Source of the DNA: Polyangiaceae bacterium
GTDB lineage: Bacteria > Myxococcota_A > Polyangia > Polyangiales > Polyangiaceae
Direction of reading: 5' to 3'
NCBI GenBank assembly: GCA_025936045.1
Contig: JAICUB010000002.1
Coordinates: forward strand, 1-64,000
DNA length: 64,000 nt
The position numbers were made by a program, and so were the translations under genes. The notes beneath the pieces were generated by a model. That model searched no databases. It was not told the DNA's origin and saw only the letters and a program-made list of their open reading frames with translations. Below, piece by piece: positions 26,368-34,638 of the stretch; the first letter of the stretch is position 1; each line of letters opens with the position of its first letter.

Positions 26368-27181
26368 GGCAGTTCCTTCTTCCGTCCGCCTGGCTTCAGC
26401 ATCGTATCAGATCCCGCAAGAAGTGTCGGTCCCGGTGCCGGCCATCGATGTGTGGCCGCGCGGCCTCGCGGTTCGTTTCACGAAGCGCGCCATCGACCTT
26501 TTGATCGCCGGACTCGGACTGCTCGTCGGCGCCCCGGTCTTCGGCTTGATCGCACTCTGCGTTCGCCTCGACTCCAAGGGTCCAATTTTTTACCGCCAGT
26601 GGCGAGCCTCGATGCTGGAGGCGCGAAGAGCGAACGGTCATCTTCACTTCGGCCGCTTTCCGATGATCAAGTTTCGGTCCATGCGAGTCGACGCCGAGAA
26701 GCTTACCGGTGCCGTGTTGGCCGAGGAAAATGACCCACGCATCACGCGCGTCGGCCGCTTCTTACGTAAGACTCGACTCGACGAGTTGCCTCAACTTTGG
26801 AACGTGCTCACGGGCGATATGAGCATCGTCGGCCCGCGTCCCGAACGGCCCGAGTTGCTCGAAAATTTGTCCTACGCGATCCCCTTCTTCGAAGAGCGCC
26901 TGCGCGGCACCAAGCCGGGGATTACCGGGCTCGCGCAGGTATCGCTGACGTATTCGGGCCGCGCGCCGGCGGGCAGCGAAGTCGCGGCGCTCGACGGCAC
27001 GCTCGTGAATCCCTACGGCTTCGACGAAGCAGCCGGTTCGCTCGCCGACGACATGCGCACGAAGCTGCTCTTCGATCTCGCGTACGTGGCGTCGCTCGAG
27101 CATTTCTTCACGTTTTTGCGGATGGAGCTCATGATATTGCTCAAAACACCGTTGATCATGCTGCGCGGGGTCGGTCGATGA
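26366..27181 (+). CDS. Initiating sugar-1-phosphate transferase (monotopic phosphoglycosyl transferase)
   Basis: This 271-residue protein has one hydrophobic re-entrant segment (RAIDLLIAGLGLLVGAPVFG) followed by the bacterial sugar transferase core: GPIFYRQWR, MIKFRSMRVDAE, RLDELPQLWNVLTGD with the catalytic Asp-Glu pair, and MSIVGPRPERPEL. It lacks the N-terminal multi-pass region of WbaP and so is the small monotopic form. It should transfer a sugar-1-phosphate to undecaprenyl phosphate as the first step. The ATG at 26366 is preceded by AAAGG; a GTG at 26342 is possible but would reach into the opposite gene. Its stop overlaps the next start (ATGA). Confidence 0.92.
   Translation: MAVPSSVRLASASYQIPQEVSVPVPAIDVWPRGLAVRFTKRAIDLLIAGLGLLVGAPVFGLIALCVRLDSKGPIFYRQWRASMLEARRANGHLHFGRFPMIKFRSMRVDAEKLTGAVLAEENDPRITRVGRFLRKTRLDELPQLWNVLTGDMSIVGPRPERPELLENLSYAIPFFEERLRGTKPGITGLAQVSLTYSGRAPAGSEVAALDGTLVNPYGFDEAAGSLADDMRTKLLFDLAYVASLEHFFTFLRMELMILLKTPLIMLRGVGR
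26374..26380 (-). promoter_or_regulatory. Ribosome binding site of the RsbW-like gene
   Basis: On the minus strand this reads AGAAGGA, ending 6 nt before the ATG at 26367. It fixes the start and shows that the ribosome site lies within codons 3-5 of the divergent sugar transferase gene. Confidence 0.7.
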
Positions 27182-28329
27182 GCGCTCTCACCATCGCCCA
27201 TGTGCTTTCGTCATTCGGTATGGGGGGGCAGGAGCGCATGGCGCTCGAGCTCGCGACCTGGCAGAAAAAGCGCGGCCATCGCGTGCTCGCCGTATCGCTC
27301 GCCGCCGGCAGCGAGGGGACGCTCGGGGAGCTCTTTCGCGCCGCGGGCATTCCCGCCCACAACGTGCCCAAGCACGCCGGTGTCGATGCGTCGCTCCCTG
27401 TTCGGCTCGCCACGCTCATCGGCGGTGAAGCCGTCGATGTAGTGCACACGCACAATCCGCACGCCATGATTTACGGCGCGCCCGCGGCCGGGCTCGCTCG
27501 CGCGAAGAGCGTCCACACCAAACACGGGATGAATCCCGATCAGACGCGCAGACTCTGGCTCCGGCGCACCGCGGCCACGCTCGTGGACGCTTACGTCGCC
27601 GTCACCCCGCACCTCGCCAAGGTCGCCGTCGAGCGCGCCGAATGCGATCCGTCCCGCATTCACGTGGTCCCGAACGGCATCGACGTGGGGCGCTTCAAGC
27701 CCGACGCCGAAGCGCGCTCGCGGGTCCGTGCCGAGCTCGGCGTGCCTCAGAGCTCGTGGCTCGTCGGCACGGTCGGTCGGCTCGCTCCGGAGAAAGACCA
27801 GGCGCTCCTCATTCGAGCCATGGCGCCGCTGCTCGACGAGCGACGCCAGCTGCTCGTCGTGGGAGACGGTCCGGAACGCGAGGCGCTCGAGCGCGCACGG
27901 AGCGAGACGTGGCGCTCGGAGTTCGTGCACCTCGCGGGCGCGCGCGCGGACGTCGCGCCCTACATGGCGGCGATGGACGCGTTCGTCTTGAGCTCGCGGA
28001 CCGAGGGCCTGCCGCTCGTGCTGCTCGAGGCGATGGCGACGGGCGTCCCGGTCGTGAGCACCGCCGTCGGAGGTATTCCCGATCTGATCGAGCCCGAGGT
28101 GAATGGCTTGCTCGTGCCGCCCGAGGACGAGCACGAGCTCCTGCGCCAGCTCGTCGTGCTCGCTCATCAGCCGACCGCGGGGTTGAGGCTCGGACAGGCG
28201 GGACGTGAAGCCGTTCAGCGACGGTACTCCCTCGCGCTGATGGCCGAGCGCTACGAGGGGATTTACGAGCAGGTGACCGGCCGCAAGCAGGCCGAGCCTC
28301 GCGCGGCCGCCGCCAGCGCGGGCGCATGA
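27178..28329 (+). CDS. Glycosyltransferase family 4 (GT-B)
   Basis: The protein has 383 residues. The N terminus TIAHVLSSFGMGGQERMA contains the Gly-rich GT4 loop. It also has VVHTHNPHAMIYG, HTKHGMN, VVPNGIDVGRFKP, GTVGRLAPEKDQ and the E-x7-E segment SSRTEGLPLVLLEAMATG. It is predicted to build the repeat unit on the cytoplasmic face. It is coupled to the sugar transferase upstream and the GT2 downstream by ATGA overlaps, so the three are made together and may act in sequence. Donor and acceptor sugars are unknown. Confidence 0.94.
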   Translation: MSALTIAHVLSSFGMGGQERMALELATWQKKRGHRVLAVSLAAGSEGTLGELFRAAGIPAHNVPKHAGVDASLPVRLATLIGGEAVDVVHTHNPHAMIYGAPAAGLARAKSVHTKHGMNPDQTRRLWLRRTAATLVDAYVAVTPHLAKVAVERAECDPSRIHVVPNGIDVGRFKPDAEARSRVRAELGVPQSSWLVGTVGRLAPEKDQALLIRAMAPLLDERRQLLVVGDGPEREALERARSETWRSEFVHLAGARADVAPYMAAMDAFVLSSRTEGLPLVLLEAMATGVPVVSTAVGGIPDLIEPEVNGLLVPPEDEHELLRQLVVLAHQPTAGLRLGQAGREAVQRRYSLALMAERYEGIYEQVTGRKQAEPRAAAASAGA

Positions 28330-29441
28330 CTCACGCCGCGTTCGCCGCGCTCGCGCTCCTCGTCTATACCTACGCGGGCTATCCCTTGCTCGTGCTGCTC
28401 TGGTCGCGGCTCGCGCCGCGCCGGGTGCAGCTTCGTTCGGATTTCGAGCCGAGCGTGAGCGTTTGTATCGCGGTTCACGACGGCGAACGCTACCTGGAGG
28501 ACAAGATCCGGAGTCTCGACACGCTCGATTACCCCCGTGACAAGCTCGAAATCCTGCTGTGCTCCGACGGCTCGAATGACGGCACGGAAGCGCTCGCGCG
28601 AGCTCTGGCCGAACGGGACGCGCGCATTCGAGTGTTCTCGTTGCCGCGACGCTCCGGCAAACCGAGCGCGCTGAACCTCTTGCGGCGCGAGGCCCGCGGT
28701 GACGTTCTGTTGATGACGGACGTGCGGCAAACGCTCGCTCCGTCCGCGCTGCGTGCCTTGCTCGAGCCGCTCGCCGATCCGGGTATCGGCTGCGTCTCCG
28801 GGAGTCTCGTGCTCGCCGGCGAGACGGGGCCGAGCGCCTATTGGCGCTACGAGTACTTCATTCGCCGTTGCGAGGCGCGCCGAGGCTCGATGGTGGGCGT
28901 GAGCGGCAGCTTGTACGCCGTCCGCCGCGGGGATTTCGAGGAGCTTCCGCCGGACGTCTTGCTCGACGACATGTTCGTTCCGCTCTCGCTCGTGCGTTCG
29001 CAGAAGCGCACGGTGCTCTCGGTCGATGCCGTCGCCTATGACGAGGCGTGCGACGACGATCGCGAATTCGGGCGCAAGGTGCGTACGCTCGCCGGCAATT
29101 ACCAGCTCGTTGCGAAGATGCCGTGGCTGCTCGTGCCGGGAAAGAACGGCGTCTGGTTCGAGCTCGTCTCCCACAAGCTCTTGCGCCTCGTCTGTCCGTG
29201 GGCGCTCCTGCTCCTCTTCGTCGTGTCGACCTCGCTCGCCTTCGACGCGAGGCTCGGCGCGGGGGTGGCCCTCGGTTGGCGCGCCGTTTGGCTTTCGCAA
29301 TTGCTCTTCTACGGACTTGCGTTACTCGGCTCGCGTGCCGGGCGCGTCGGCGTGGTCGCGCGAACGTTCGTGGTATTGAACGCGGCGGCCGTCGTCGGGC
29401 TCTGGCGCTTCTTGCTCGGATCCCAGGCCGTCACCTGGTAA
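28326..29441 (+). CDS. Membrane glycosyltransferase family 2
   Basis: The protein has 371 residues. A membrane segment at the N terminus (AALALLVYTYAGYPLLVLLW) precedes a GT-A domain: VSVCIAVHDGERYL, EILLCSDGSNDGT (donor-binding Asp), LLMTDVRQTL (DxD-like TD) and GVSGSLYAVRRGDFEELPPDVLLDD (acceptor-side Asp). Two or three membrane segments close the protein. This is the layout of processive or single-step GT2 enzymes with C-terminal membrane helices. It ends the plus-strand run and converges on the PMT-like gene with a 19-bp gap. Confidence 0.9.
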   Translation: MTHAAFAALALLVYTYAGYPLLVLLWSRLAPRRVQLRSDFEPSVSVCIAVHDGERYLEDKIRSLDTLDYPRDKLEILLCSDGSNDGTEALARALAERDARIRVFSLPRRSGKPSALNLLRREARGDVLLMTDVRQTLAPSALRALLEPLADPGIGCVSGSLVLAGETGPSAYWRYEYFIRRCEARRGSMVGVSGSLYAVRRGDFEELPPDVLLDDMFVPLSLVRSQKRTVLSVDAVAYDEACDDDREFGRKVRTLAGNYQLVAKMPWLLVPGKNGVWFELVSHKLLRLVCPWALLLLFVVSTSLAFDARLGAGVALGWRAVWLSQLLFYGLALLGSRAGRVGVVARTFVVLNAAAVVGLWRFLLGSQAVTW

Positions 29442-29448
29442 CGGCGTG

Positions 29449-29460
29449 CGCGGGCCCGCG
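29449..29460. terminator. GC palindrome between convergent genes
   Basis: CGCGGGCCCGCG is a perfect 12-bp palindrome filling most of the 19-bp gap between the convergent GT2 and PMT-like genes. It could act as a bidirectional stop, but there is no loop or T-run and GC palindromes are frequent at this base composition. Confidence 0.25.
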
Positions 29461-31047
29461 TCAGCCCTCGAGGTCGTGTTCGCTGCGGCGGTGGTGATGA
29501 TGGCGGCGCGGCGCCGGATGCGGATGCCGGTCCGCGGGAGGCACCTCTACCTTGTGGCCGTCCCAAGAGAGCAGCCGCGCTTGCACGGGCGGCTGGAACG
29601 TCGTGCCCGGCAGATCGAGCAGCGGGACATCGCGCCAAGCGGCGGGAAGGAGACCGAAATATCTGCGGACCAAATGCTCGAGCTCCGCACGGCGCGCGTC
29701 GCTGCGCACGTGGATCTCCGCGACGAGGTAACGGTCGATGCCCGGCACCCGCTTGAAGTGCTCGAGCTCGATCGGGCGAGGGTTCACCGGGTATTCCCGC
29801 TGCATCATGCGGACACCGGCGGCCCCCGGAAAGGTGACGAGGGCGGTGTTCCACGCGAGATGCCGCATGAAATAGCGCTCTAGCCCGCGGTAATCACTCT
29901 CGCCCGCGCCCCAATTCGCCGGATACTCGGCGAGGCGCCAAGCCACGGGCGTGAGCACGAGCGCGCACGCAACCAATAGGCCCACTGGCGATGCCCTCGT
30001 CGCGAGGAGCCTTCGGACGGCGTCTCCCATCGCGAAGAGCGCGACACACGCTCCGACGTGGAAAAAAATCCACGAAGGAACCACGTAGCGGGGCGCGACG
30101 AAATGGCCCGACGTGATGAAGAGGGCTCCGATGCAGGGGCAAAACGCAAGCGCGAGCGGTACGATGCGCGCAATGCCTCGGAGCGAGCGGGCGAGCAGGA
30201 CGAGCCCTGCGGCCGCGAGTGCAAGCTCGACCTTGGCCGCCGCGGCGCTCGAACCGACGAACGAAAAGTCACTCAGGATCTGCTCGAGAAGCTCGGGCCA
30301 CGGTCCCGAACCGCCTCCCCTCTTTGCTCGCGAGTAGTAGCTCGCCAGTGCGACGGCGCGCAGGAGCACGGCGGCGAGAACACCGAGCAGCGCCGCGAGG
30401 ACGAGCCCGACGCGAATGGCACGGCGCGGCGTGAGCTCGACCTCTCGCCATTTCGGGATCATCCCGACGGCAAGCGCCCCGAGCAGCGCGAACGCGTACG
30501 CAAGGCCGAAGTAGTGGGTCGCGGCCATACCTCCGACGCAGACCGCAAAGCCGGTGAGGTAGCCGAGACGCGCCGGCTCGCGCAGGAGCCGCAGCATGCA
30601 CACGACGGCGAGCGCTGCGAGCGCGGAATAGAGGGCATACATCCGCGCCTCGATCGCCTGGTTCATGAAAAACGGCGTGATCCCGAGCAGCGCCACGACG
30701 GCGAGGCTGCGCCAGGCCGTGAGCTCGAGCTCGAGGCACAGCCAATAGACGGCGACGAGCAGCACGCAACCGGACGCGAGCGAAGTCGCGCGGAGCGCCG
30801 TCTCCGAATAGCCGAACGGCATCACGGCGAGCTTGGTGAGGACGAAGAACAGCGGAGGATGGGCGGGCTCCGGTCCGGCGAGGACGGTCGGCCACCCGCG
30901 GTCGATCTCGACGTGCGTGTAGTCCTCGTCGAGCCAAAGGGAGCAGGCATGCGAGACGTAGACGCGGAAGGCGAGGCTCACGAGCACGAGCACGGCGAGG
31001 GCGCTCGGCTGCGGGCGCCGTCGGAGCGCCGAGACGACTCGGTTCAT
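29461..31047 (-). CDS. PMT/RgtA-like membrane glycosyltransferase, His-rich tail
   Basis: This 528-residue polytopic protein starts with an Arg-rich N terminus and an early loop SLWLDEDYTHVEI that carries the Asp-Glu motif of GT-C enzymes, then HPPLFFVLTKLAV. About 10 further membrane segments include AATHYFGLAYAFALLGALAV. A periplasmic C-terminal domain of about 150 residues follows. PMT_2 enzymes use polyprenyl-phosphate sugars in the periplasm, so it may decorate the polymer. The C terminus is His-rich (RHPHPAPRRHHHHRRSEHD). The ATG at 31047 overlaps the stop of the upstream paralogue (ATGA), so longer starts are rejected. Confidence 0.82.
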   Translation of the reverse strand: MNRVVSALRRRPQPSALAVLVLVSLAFRVYVSHACSLWLDEDYTHVEIDRGWPTVLAGPEPAHPPLFFVLTKLAVMPFGYSETALRATSLASGCVLLVAVYWLCLELELTAWRSLAVVALLGITPFFMNQAIEARMYALYSALAALAVVCMLRLLREPARLGYLTGFAVCVGGMAATHYFGLAYAFALLGALAVGMIPKWREVELTPRRAIRVGLVLAALLGVLAAVLLRAVALASYYSRAKRGGGSGPWPELLEQILSDFSFVGSSAAAAKVELALAAAGLVLLARSLRGIARIVPLALAFCPCIGALFITSGHFVAPRYVVPSWIFFHVGACVALFAMGDAVRRLLATRASPVGLLVACALVLTPVAWRLAEYPANWGAGESDYRGLERYFMRHLAWNTALVTFPGAAGVRMMQREYPVNPRPIELEHFKRVPGIDRYLVAEIHVRSDARRAELEHLVRRYFGLLPAAWRDVPLLDLPGTTFQPPVQARLLSWDGHKVEVPPADRHPHPAPRRHHHHRRSEHDLEG

Positions 31048-32672
31048 GACTCGGGACCGGGCTCGGCTCGCCGGTGCCGGTGGGTGCGGTGCGGGTGCTT
31101 CGCCGCGGGTTCGGAAACGACTGCGTTGCCGTCCTTGAGAACGACGAGACGCGCGAGGACGGCGGGTTGATACTCGGAGTGAGGCAAGTCGAGGAGGGGT
31201 AGCGCGCGCCAAGCCTCCGGCGACAGTCCGAAATGGAGCTTGATCAGGCCTTCGAGCTTCGCTTGGCGGTCGGGGCTGTCCGCCTGGATCTCGGCGATGA
31301 CGTAGCGATTGACACCGCGCCGCGGCCGAAATTTTTCGAGCCAGATCGGTGCACTCCCGACGGGATACATCAGCCCCATGATGCGCTCACCGAAGAACCC
31401 GTCGAAGGTGACGAGCGCGGTGTCCGACTTGAAGTGCTCGGTGAAGTACGTCTGCAGGCCTTCGTAATAGTCCGTGCCGGTGCCGTACTCAGTCGGATAT
31501 TCGGCGACGCGGAGCAGAAGGACGACGGCGAGCGGCGTCCAGGCGAGGGTATGCGCGAGCCGTGGCTTCAAGGCCCCGGCCGTGCGCGCGAGGAAATCAC
31601 CGAGCGCGAGCAGCGCCGCCATGGCGCCGAGGTGATAAAGCACCCACGAGGGTGCGAGGTAGCGCGCCGCGATGAAGTGCCCGGAGCTCACGAGGAGCGA
31701 CGCCGCGCACGGAGCGAAGGCGAGCGCTGCCGGCACGATGCGCGCGAGCCCGCGCTGGCGAATACCGATCAGGACGACCCCCGCCGCGGCGAATCCGATT
31801 TCGACGTACGACGCCCACGGCACCGCGCCGAAGAACGAGAATTCGCCGGCGATCGCGGCGAGCAGGTCAGGCCACGGTAGAGTGCCCTCGACGGCGCGTG
31901 GCTTCGAATAGAACCGCGCGAGGTCGATGGCTCCGGCGAGGATCCACGCGAAAATGCCGAACAGCGCGGCGAGGATGAGCGCTGCCAGGAGCGTCTGCTT
32001 CCGCGTCAAGCCAAGGCGCTTCCAGCGGGGCCCGAGGTCCACGGCGAGGACGCCGAGAAGAGCGCAGCCGTACGCGAGCCCGAAATAGTGGGTCGCAGCC
32101 ATCGTCGCCGCGCTCGCCGCAAAGCCGGCAAAGTAGCGCAGTCGGGTGGGCTCACGTAGGCAACGGAGCGTGCAGCATATGGCGAGCGTGGCCATGGCGG
32201 GAAAGAGCGCGTAGTGGCGCGCCTCGGCCGCATGACGCACGAAAAAGGGCGCGAGTGCGACCGACGCCACGATGACGAGAGCCCGGCTTCGCTTGAGCCC
32301 GAGCTCCAAGCACAACCAATGAATGGCGACGAGCTCCACACAGCCGAACGCGAACGACGGGGCTCGCATGCTCGCCGCGGACGCGCCGAAAAGGTCGGTG
32401 ACCAGCTTGACGAGAACGAAGAAGAGCGGCGGATGCTCGGGAGAGCCCCCTCGCAGCACGGCTGCCCACGGCTTGCGTGTTACGATGACGTAGGTATTGA
32501 GCTCGTCGATCCAGAGCGAGCATTGACTCGAGACGTGGAGCTCGAACAATAAGCTTGCGACGACGAGACCGGCGAGCGCGAAGGCGTGAGGGTGGCGGCG
32601 AATTGCAGCCGGGAGTCCACGCTCCGAAAAAGGGACACGAACGCGCGCACCCGGCTCGACCTCGGAAACCAT
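31044..32672 (-). CDS. PMT/RgtA-like membrane glycosyltransferase, paralogue
   Basis: This 542-residue protein has the same order of motifs as its neighbour: SLWIDELNTYVIV with the catalytic Asp-Glu, EHPPLFFVLVKLV, MAATHYFGLAYGCALLGVLAV, FIAARYLAPSWVLYHLGA, and a long C-terminal domain ending in a basic, His-rich tail (AKHPHRTHRHRR). The pair looks like a tandem duplication that has diverged. Start is the ATG at 32672; a TTG directly before it is possible. It lies 70 bp from the glmS stop, on the same strand, so it may be transcribed with glmS. Confidence 0.82.
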   Translation of the reverse strand: MVSEVEPGARVRVPFSERGLPAAIRRHPHAFALAGLVVASLLFELHVSSQCSLWIDELNTYVIVTRKPWAAVLRGGSPEHPPLFFVLVKLVTDLFGASAASMRAPSFAFGCVELVAIHWLCLELGLKRSRALVIVASVALAPFFVRHAAEARHYALFPAMATLAICCTLRCLREPTRLRYFAGFAASAATMAATHYFGLAYGCALLGVLAVDLGPRWKRLGLTRKQTLLAALILAALFGIFAWILAGAIDLARFYSKPRAVEGTLPWPDLLAAIAGEFSFFGAVPWASYVEIGFAAAGVVLIGIRQRGLARIVPAALAFAPCAASLLVSSGHFIAARYLAPSWVLYHLGAMAALLALGDFLARTAGALKPRLAHTLAWTPLAVVLLLRVAEYPTEYGTGTDYYEGLQTYFTEHFKSDTALVTFDGFFGERIMGLMYPVGSAPIWLEKFRPRRGVNRYVIAEIQADSPDRQAKLEGLIKLHFGLSPEAWRALPLLDLPHSEYQPAVLARLVVLKDGNAVVSEPAAKHPHRTHRHRRAEPGPES

Positions 32673-32742
32673 CAAGGGGCGAAACCGTTGTCCGGAACGG
32701 CGCGCGGGTCCAGCGCCGTGAGGCCGCGGGCCCCCCTTGCGC

Positions 32743-34578
32743 TCACTCGACGGTCACGGATTTCGCGAGATTTCTGGGACGATCCACGTCGCAGCCGCGA
32801 GCGACGGCCATGTGGTACGCGAGGAGTTGAAGCGGGATCGAGTAGAGGATCGGCGCGACGATGGGGTGGGTGACGGGAAGCTCGAAGACGGCGTTCGCGA
32901 GGCCCTCGAGCGCCGTGTCGCCTTGCGTCACGAACGCGATCACGTTGCCTTCACGTGCGATCGTCTCCTGCAGATTCGAGAGGGTGCGCTCTCGGTGCTC
33001 GTCGCGCGGCATGAGCGCGACGATGGGCATGCGCGAGTCGATGAGCGCGATGGGGCCGTGCTTGAGCTCGCCCGCCGGATAGCCCTCGGCATGGATGTAG
33101 GAAATTTCCTTCAGCTTCAGCGCACCTTCGAGGGCGATCGGATAAAGCGGGCCGCGCCCGAGATAAAGCGCGTCGTGCGCCTCGTACCAGCGCGTCGCCG
33201 CTTCCGCGATGGCGGGCTCGAGCGCGAGCACCTGTTCGAGCTGCGCCGGCAACGCTCGGAGCGCGGCGAGCAGCTGATCGGCGCCGTCGTGAGTCAAGGT
33301 TCCGCGCGCCACGCCCGCCTCCATAGCGAGCAGCGTGAGCAGAAGCACCTGTGTCGTGAAGGCCTTGGTCGAGGCCACACCGATCTCGGGCCCGGCTTGC
33401 GTGAGCAGCGTACCCTGAGCGAGTCGCGTGATTTGCGAGCCTTCCGCGTTGCAGAGCGCGAGCGTGGTGGCTCCGAGGGCGGACGCTTCCGCCAGCGCGC
33501 CGAGCGTATCGGCCGTCTCACCGCTCTGCGTGATGGCTAGAGCGAGGGTACGGTCGTTCACGATCGGCGAGCGGTAGCGATACTCGGAGGCGTAATCCAC
33601 CTCGACCGGCAAGCGCGCGAGCTTCTCGATCAAGAACTTGCCGACGAGGCCGGCGTGCCACGAAGTACCGCACGCCAGGATCGAAAGGCGCTCGGCGTTG
33701 CGAAAGCCTTCCGCCGTGACGGGCAGCCCGAGCTTGAGGTCGTCGCCGTCCAGGTGCGCGACGAGCGTGCGCGCCAGGGCCTGCGGCTGCTCGAAGATCT
33801 CCTTGTGCATATAGTGGGCATGGCCGTCGAGCTCGGTCGCGGAGGCGTCGAGGTCGATGCGCGAGACGGTCCGCACCACCGATACTTCGTCTTCGTCCAG
33901 GATCGTGAGCCCGTCGGGTGTGAGCACGCCCATGTCGCCGTCCTCGAGGAAGACGATGTCGCGCGTATGCGGCAGCAGCGGAGCCACGTCGGACGCGACG
34001 AAGTACTCGCGCTCCCCGATGCCGACCACGAGGGTCGGTCCCGAGCGCGCGAGCAGGATCTTCTCGGGATGATCGGCGTGCAGGCACGCGATGGCGAACT
34101 TGCCCTCGACCCTGCGCGTCGCGGCCCGAAACGCCTCCTCGAAGGCGTAACCTTCGCGCATGAGAAGCGAGACGAGCAGCGGAAAGCACTCCGTGTCGGT
34201 CTGCGTCTTCGGGGCAAGGCCGTACGACGAGAGCTCGGCTCGGAGCTCGACGAAGTTCTCGAAGATGCCGTTATGCACGACGATGACCTTGCCGTCGTGG
34301 CTCGTGTGCGGGTGTGCGTTCGTCTCCGTGGGGCGACCGTGGGTGGCCCAGCGCGTGTGACCGATCCCGACGCGTGCGGCGAGCGCGTGCCCGTTCAGCC
34401 CATTGAGCTTGGACTCGAGGCCGGCGAGCCGCTCGGTCGAGCGGTGGACTTCGGCTCCCGTGGGCAGAATCAGGCCCACGCCGGCACTGTCGTACCCGCG
34501 GTATTCGAGCCGCTTCAAGCAATCGAGAAGGATAGGAGCTGCTTCACGCTGTCCGAGGTAGCCGACGATGCCGCACAT
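32743..34578 (-). CDS. glmS: Glucosamine-fructose-6-phosphate aminotransferase (isomerizing)
   Basis: This 611-residue protein is the normal GlmS length. The N-terminal MCGIVGYLG supplies Cys2, the nucleophile of the glutaminase domain, followed by RLEYRGYDSAG and TRWATHGRP. Two SIS domains follow (ILACGTSWHAGL; LGRGPLYPIALEGALKLKE), with the C-terminal DRPRNLAKSVTVE. It makes glucosamine-6-phosphate from fructose-6-phosphate and glutamine, the entry to UDP-GlcNAc. Placement in the polysaccharide locus suggests extra supply for acetamido sugars. Whether it is the only glmS of the genome cannot be seen. A good ribosome site (AAAGG) precedes the ATG; no glmS ribozyme is evident in the 60-bp upstream gap. 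Confidence 0.97.
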   Translation of the reverse strand: MCGIVGYLGQREAAPILLDCLKRLEYRGYDSAGVGLILPTGAEVHRSTERLAGLESKLNGLNGHALAARVGIGHTRWATHGRPTETNAHPHTSHDGKVIVVHNGIFENFVELRAELSSYGLAPKTQTDTECFPLLVSLLMREGYAFEEAFRAATRRVEGKFAIACLHADHPEKILLARSGPTLVVGIGEREYFVASDVAPLLPHTRDIVFLEDGDMGVLTPDGLTILDEDEVSVVRTVSRIDLDASATELDGHAHYMHKEIFEQPQALARTLVAHLDGDDLKLGLPVTAEGFRNAERLSILACGTSWHAGLVGKFLIEKLARLPVEVDYASEYRYRSPIVNDRTLALAITQSGETADTLGALAEASALGATTLALCNAEGSQITRLAQGTLLTQAGPEIGVASTKAFTTQVLLLTLLAMEAGVARGTLTHDGADQLLAALRALPAQLEQVLALEPAIAEAATRWYEAHDALYLGRGPLYPIALEGALKLKEISYIHAEGYPAGELKHGPIALIDSRMPIVALMPRDEHRERTLSNLQETIAREGNVIAFVTQGDTALEGLANAVFELPVTHPIVAPILYSIPLQLLAYHMAVARGCDVDRPRNLAKSVTVE

Positions 34579-34638
34579 ATTGACCTTTCGAGAAGGCTCG
34601 CAGAGCCAGTCGTTCTTTTGGTTAAGAGGGGTGGGTAA

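Noticed and set aside
34579-34638. A glmS ribozyme in the leader of glmS
   Set aside because: Only 60 bp lie upstream and no ribozyme core or pseudoknot pairing could be seen. The ribozyme is mainly found in Firmicutes.
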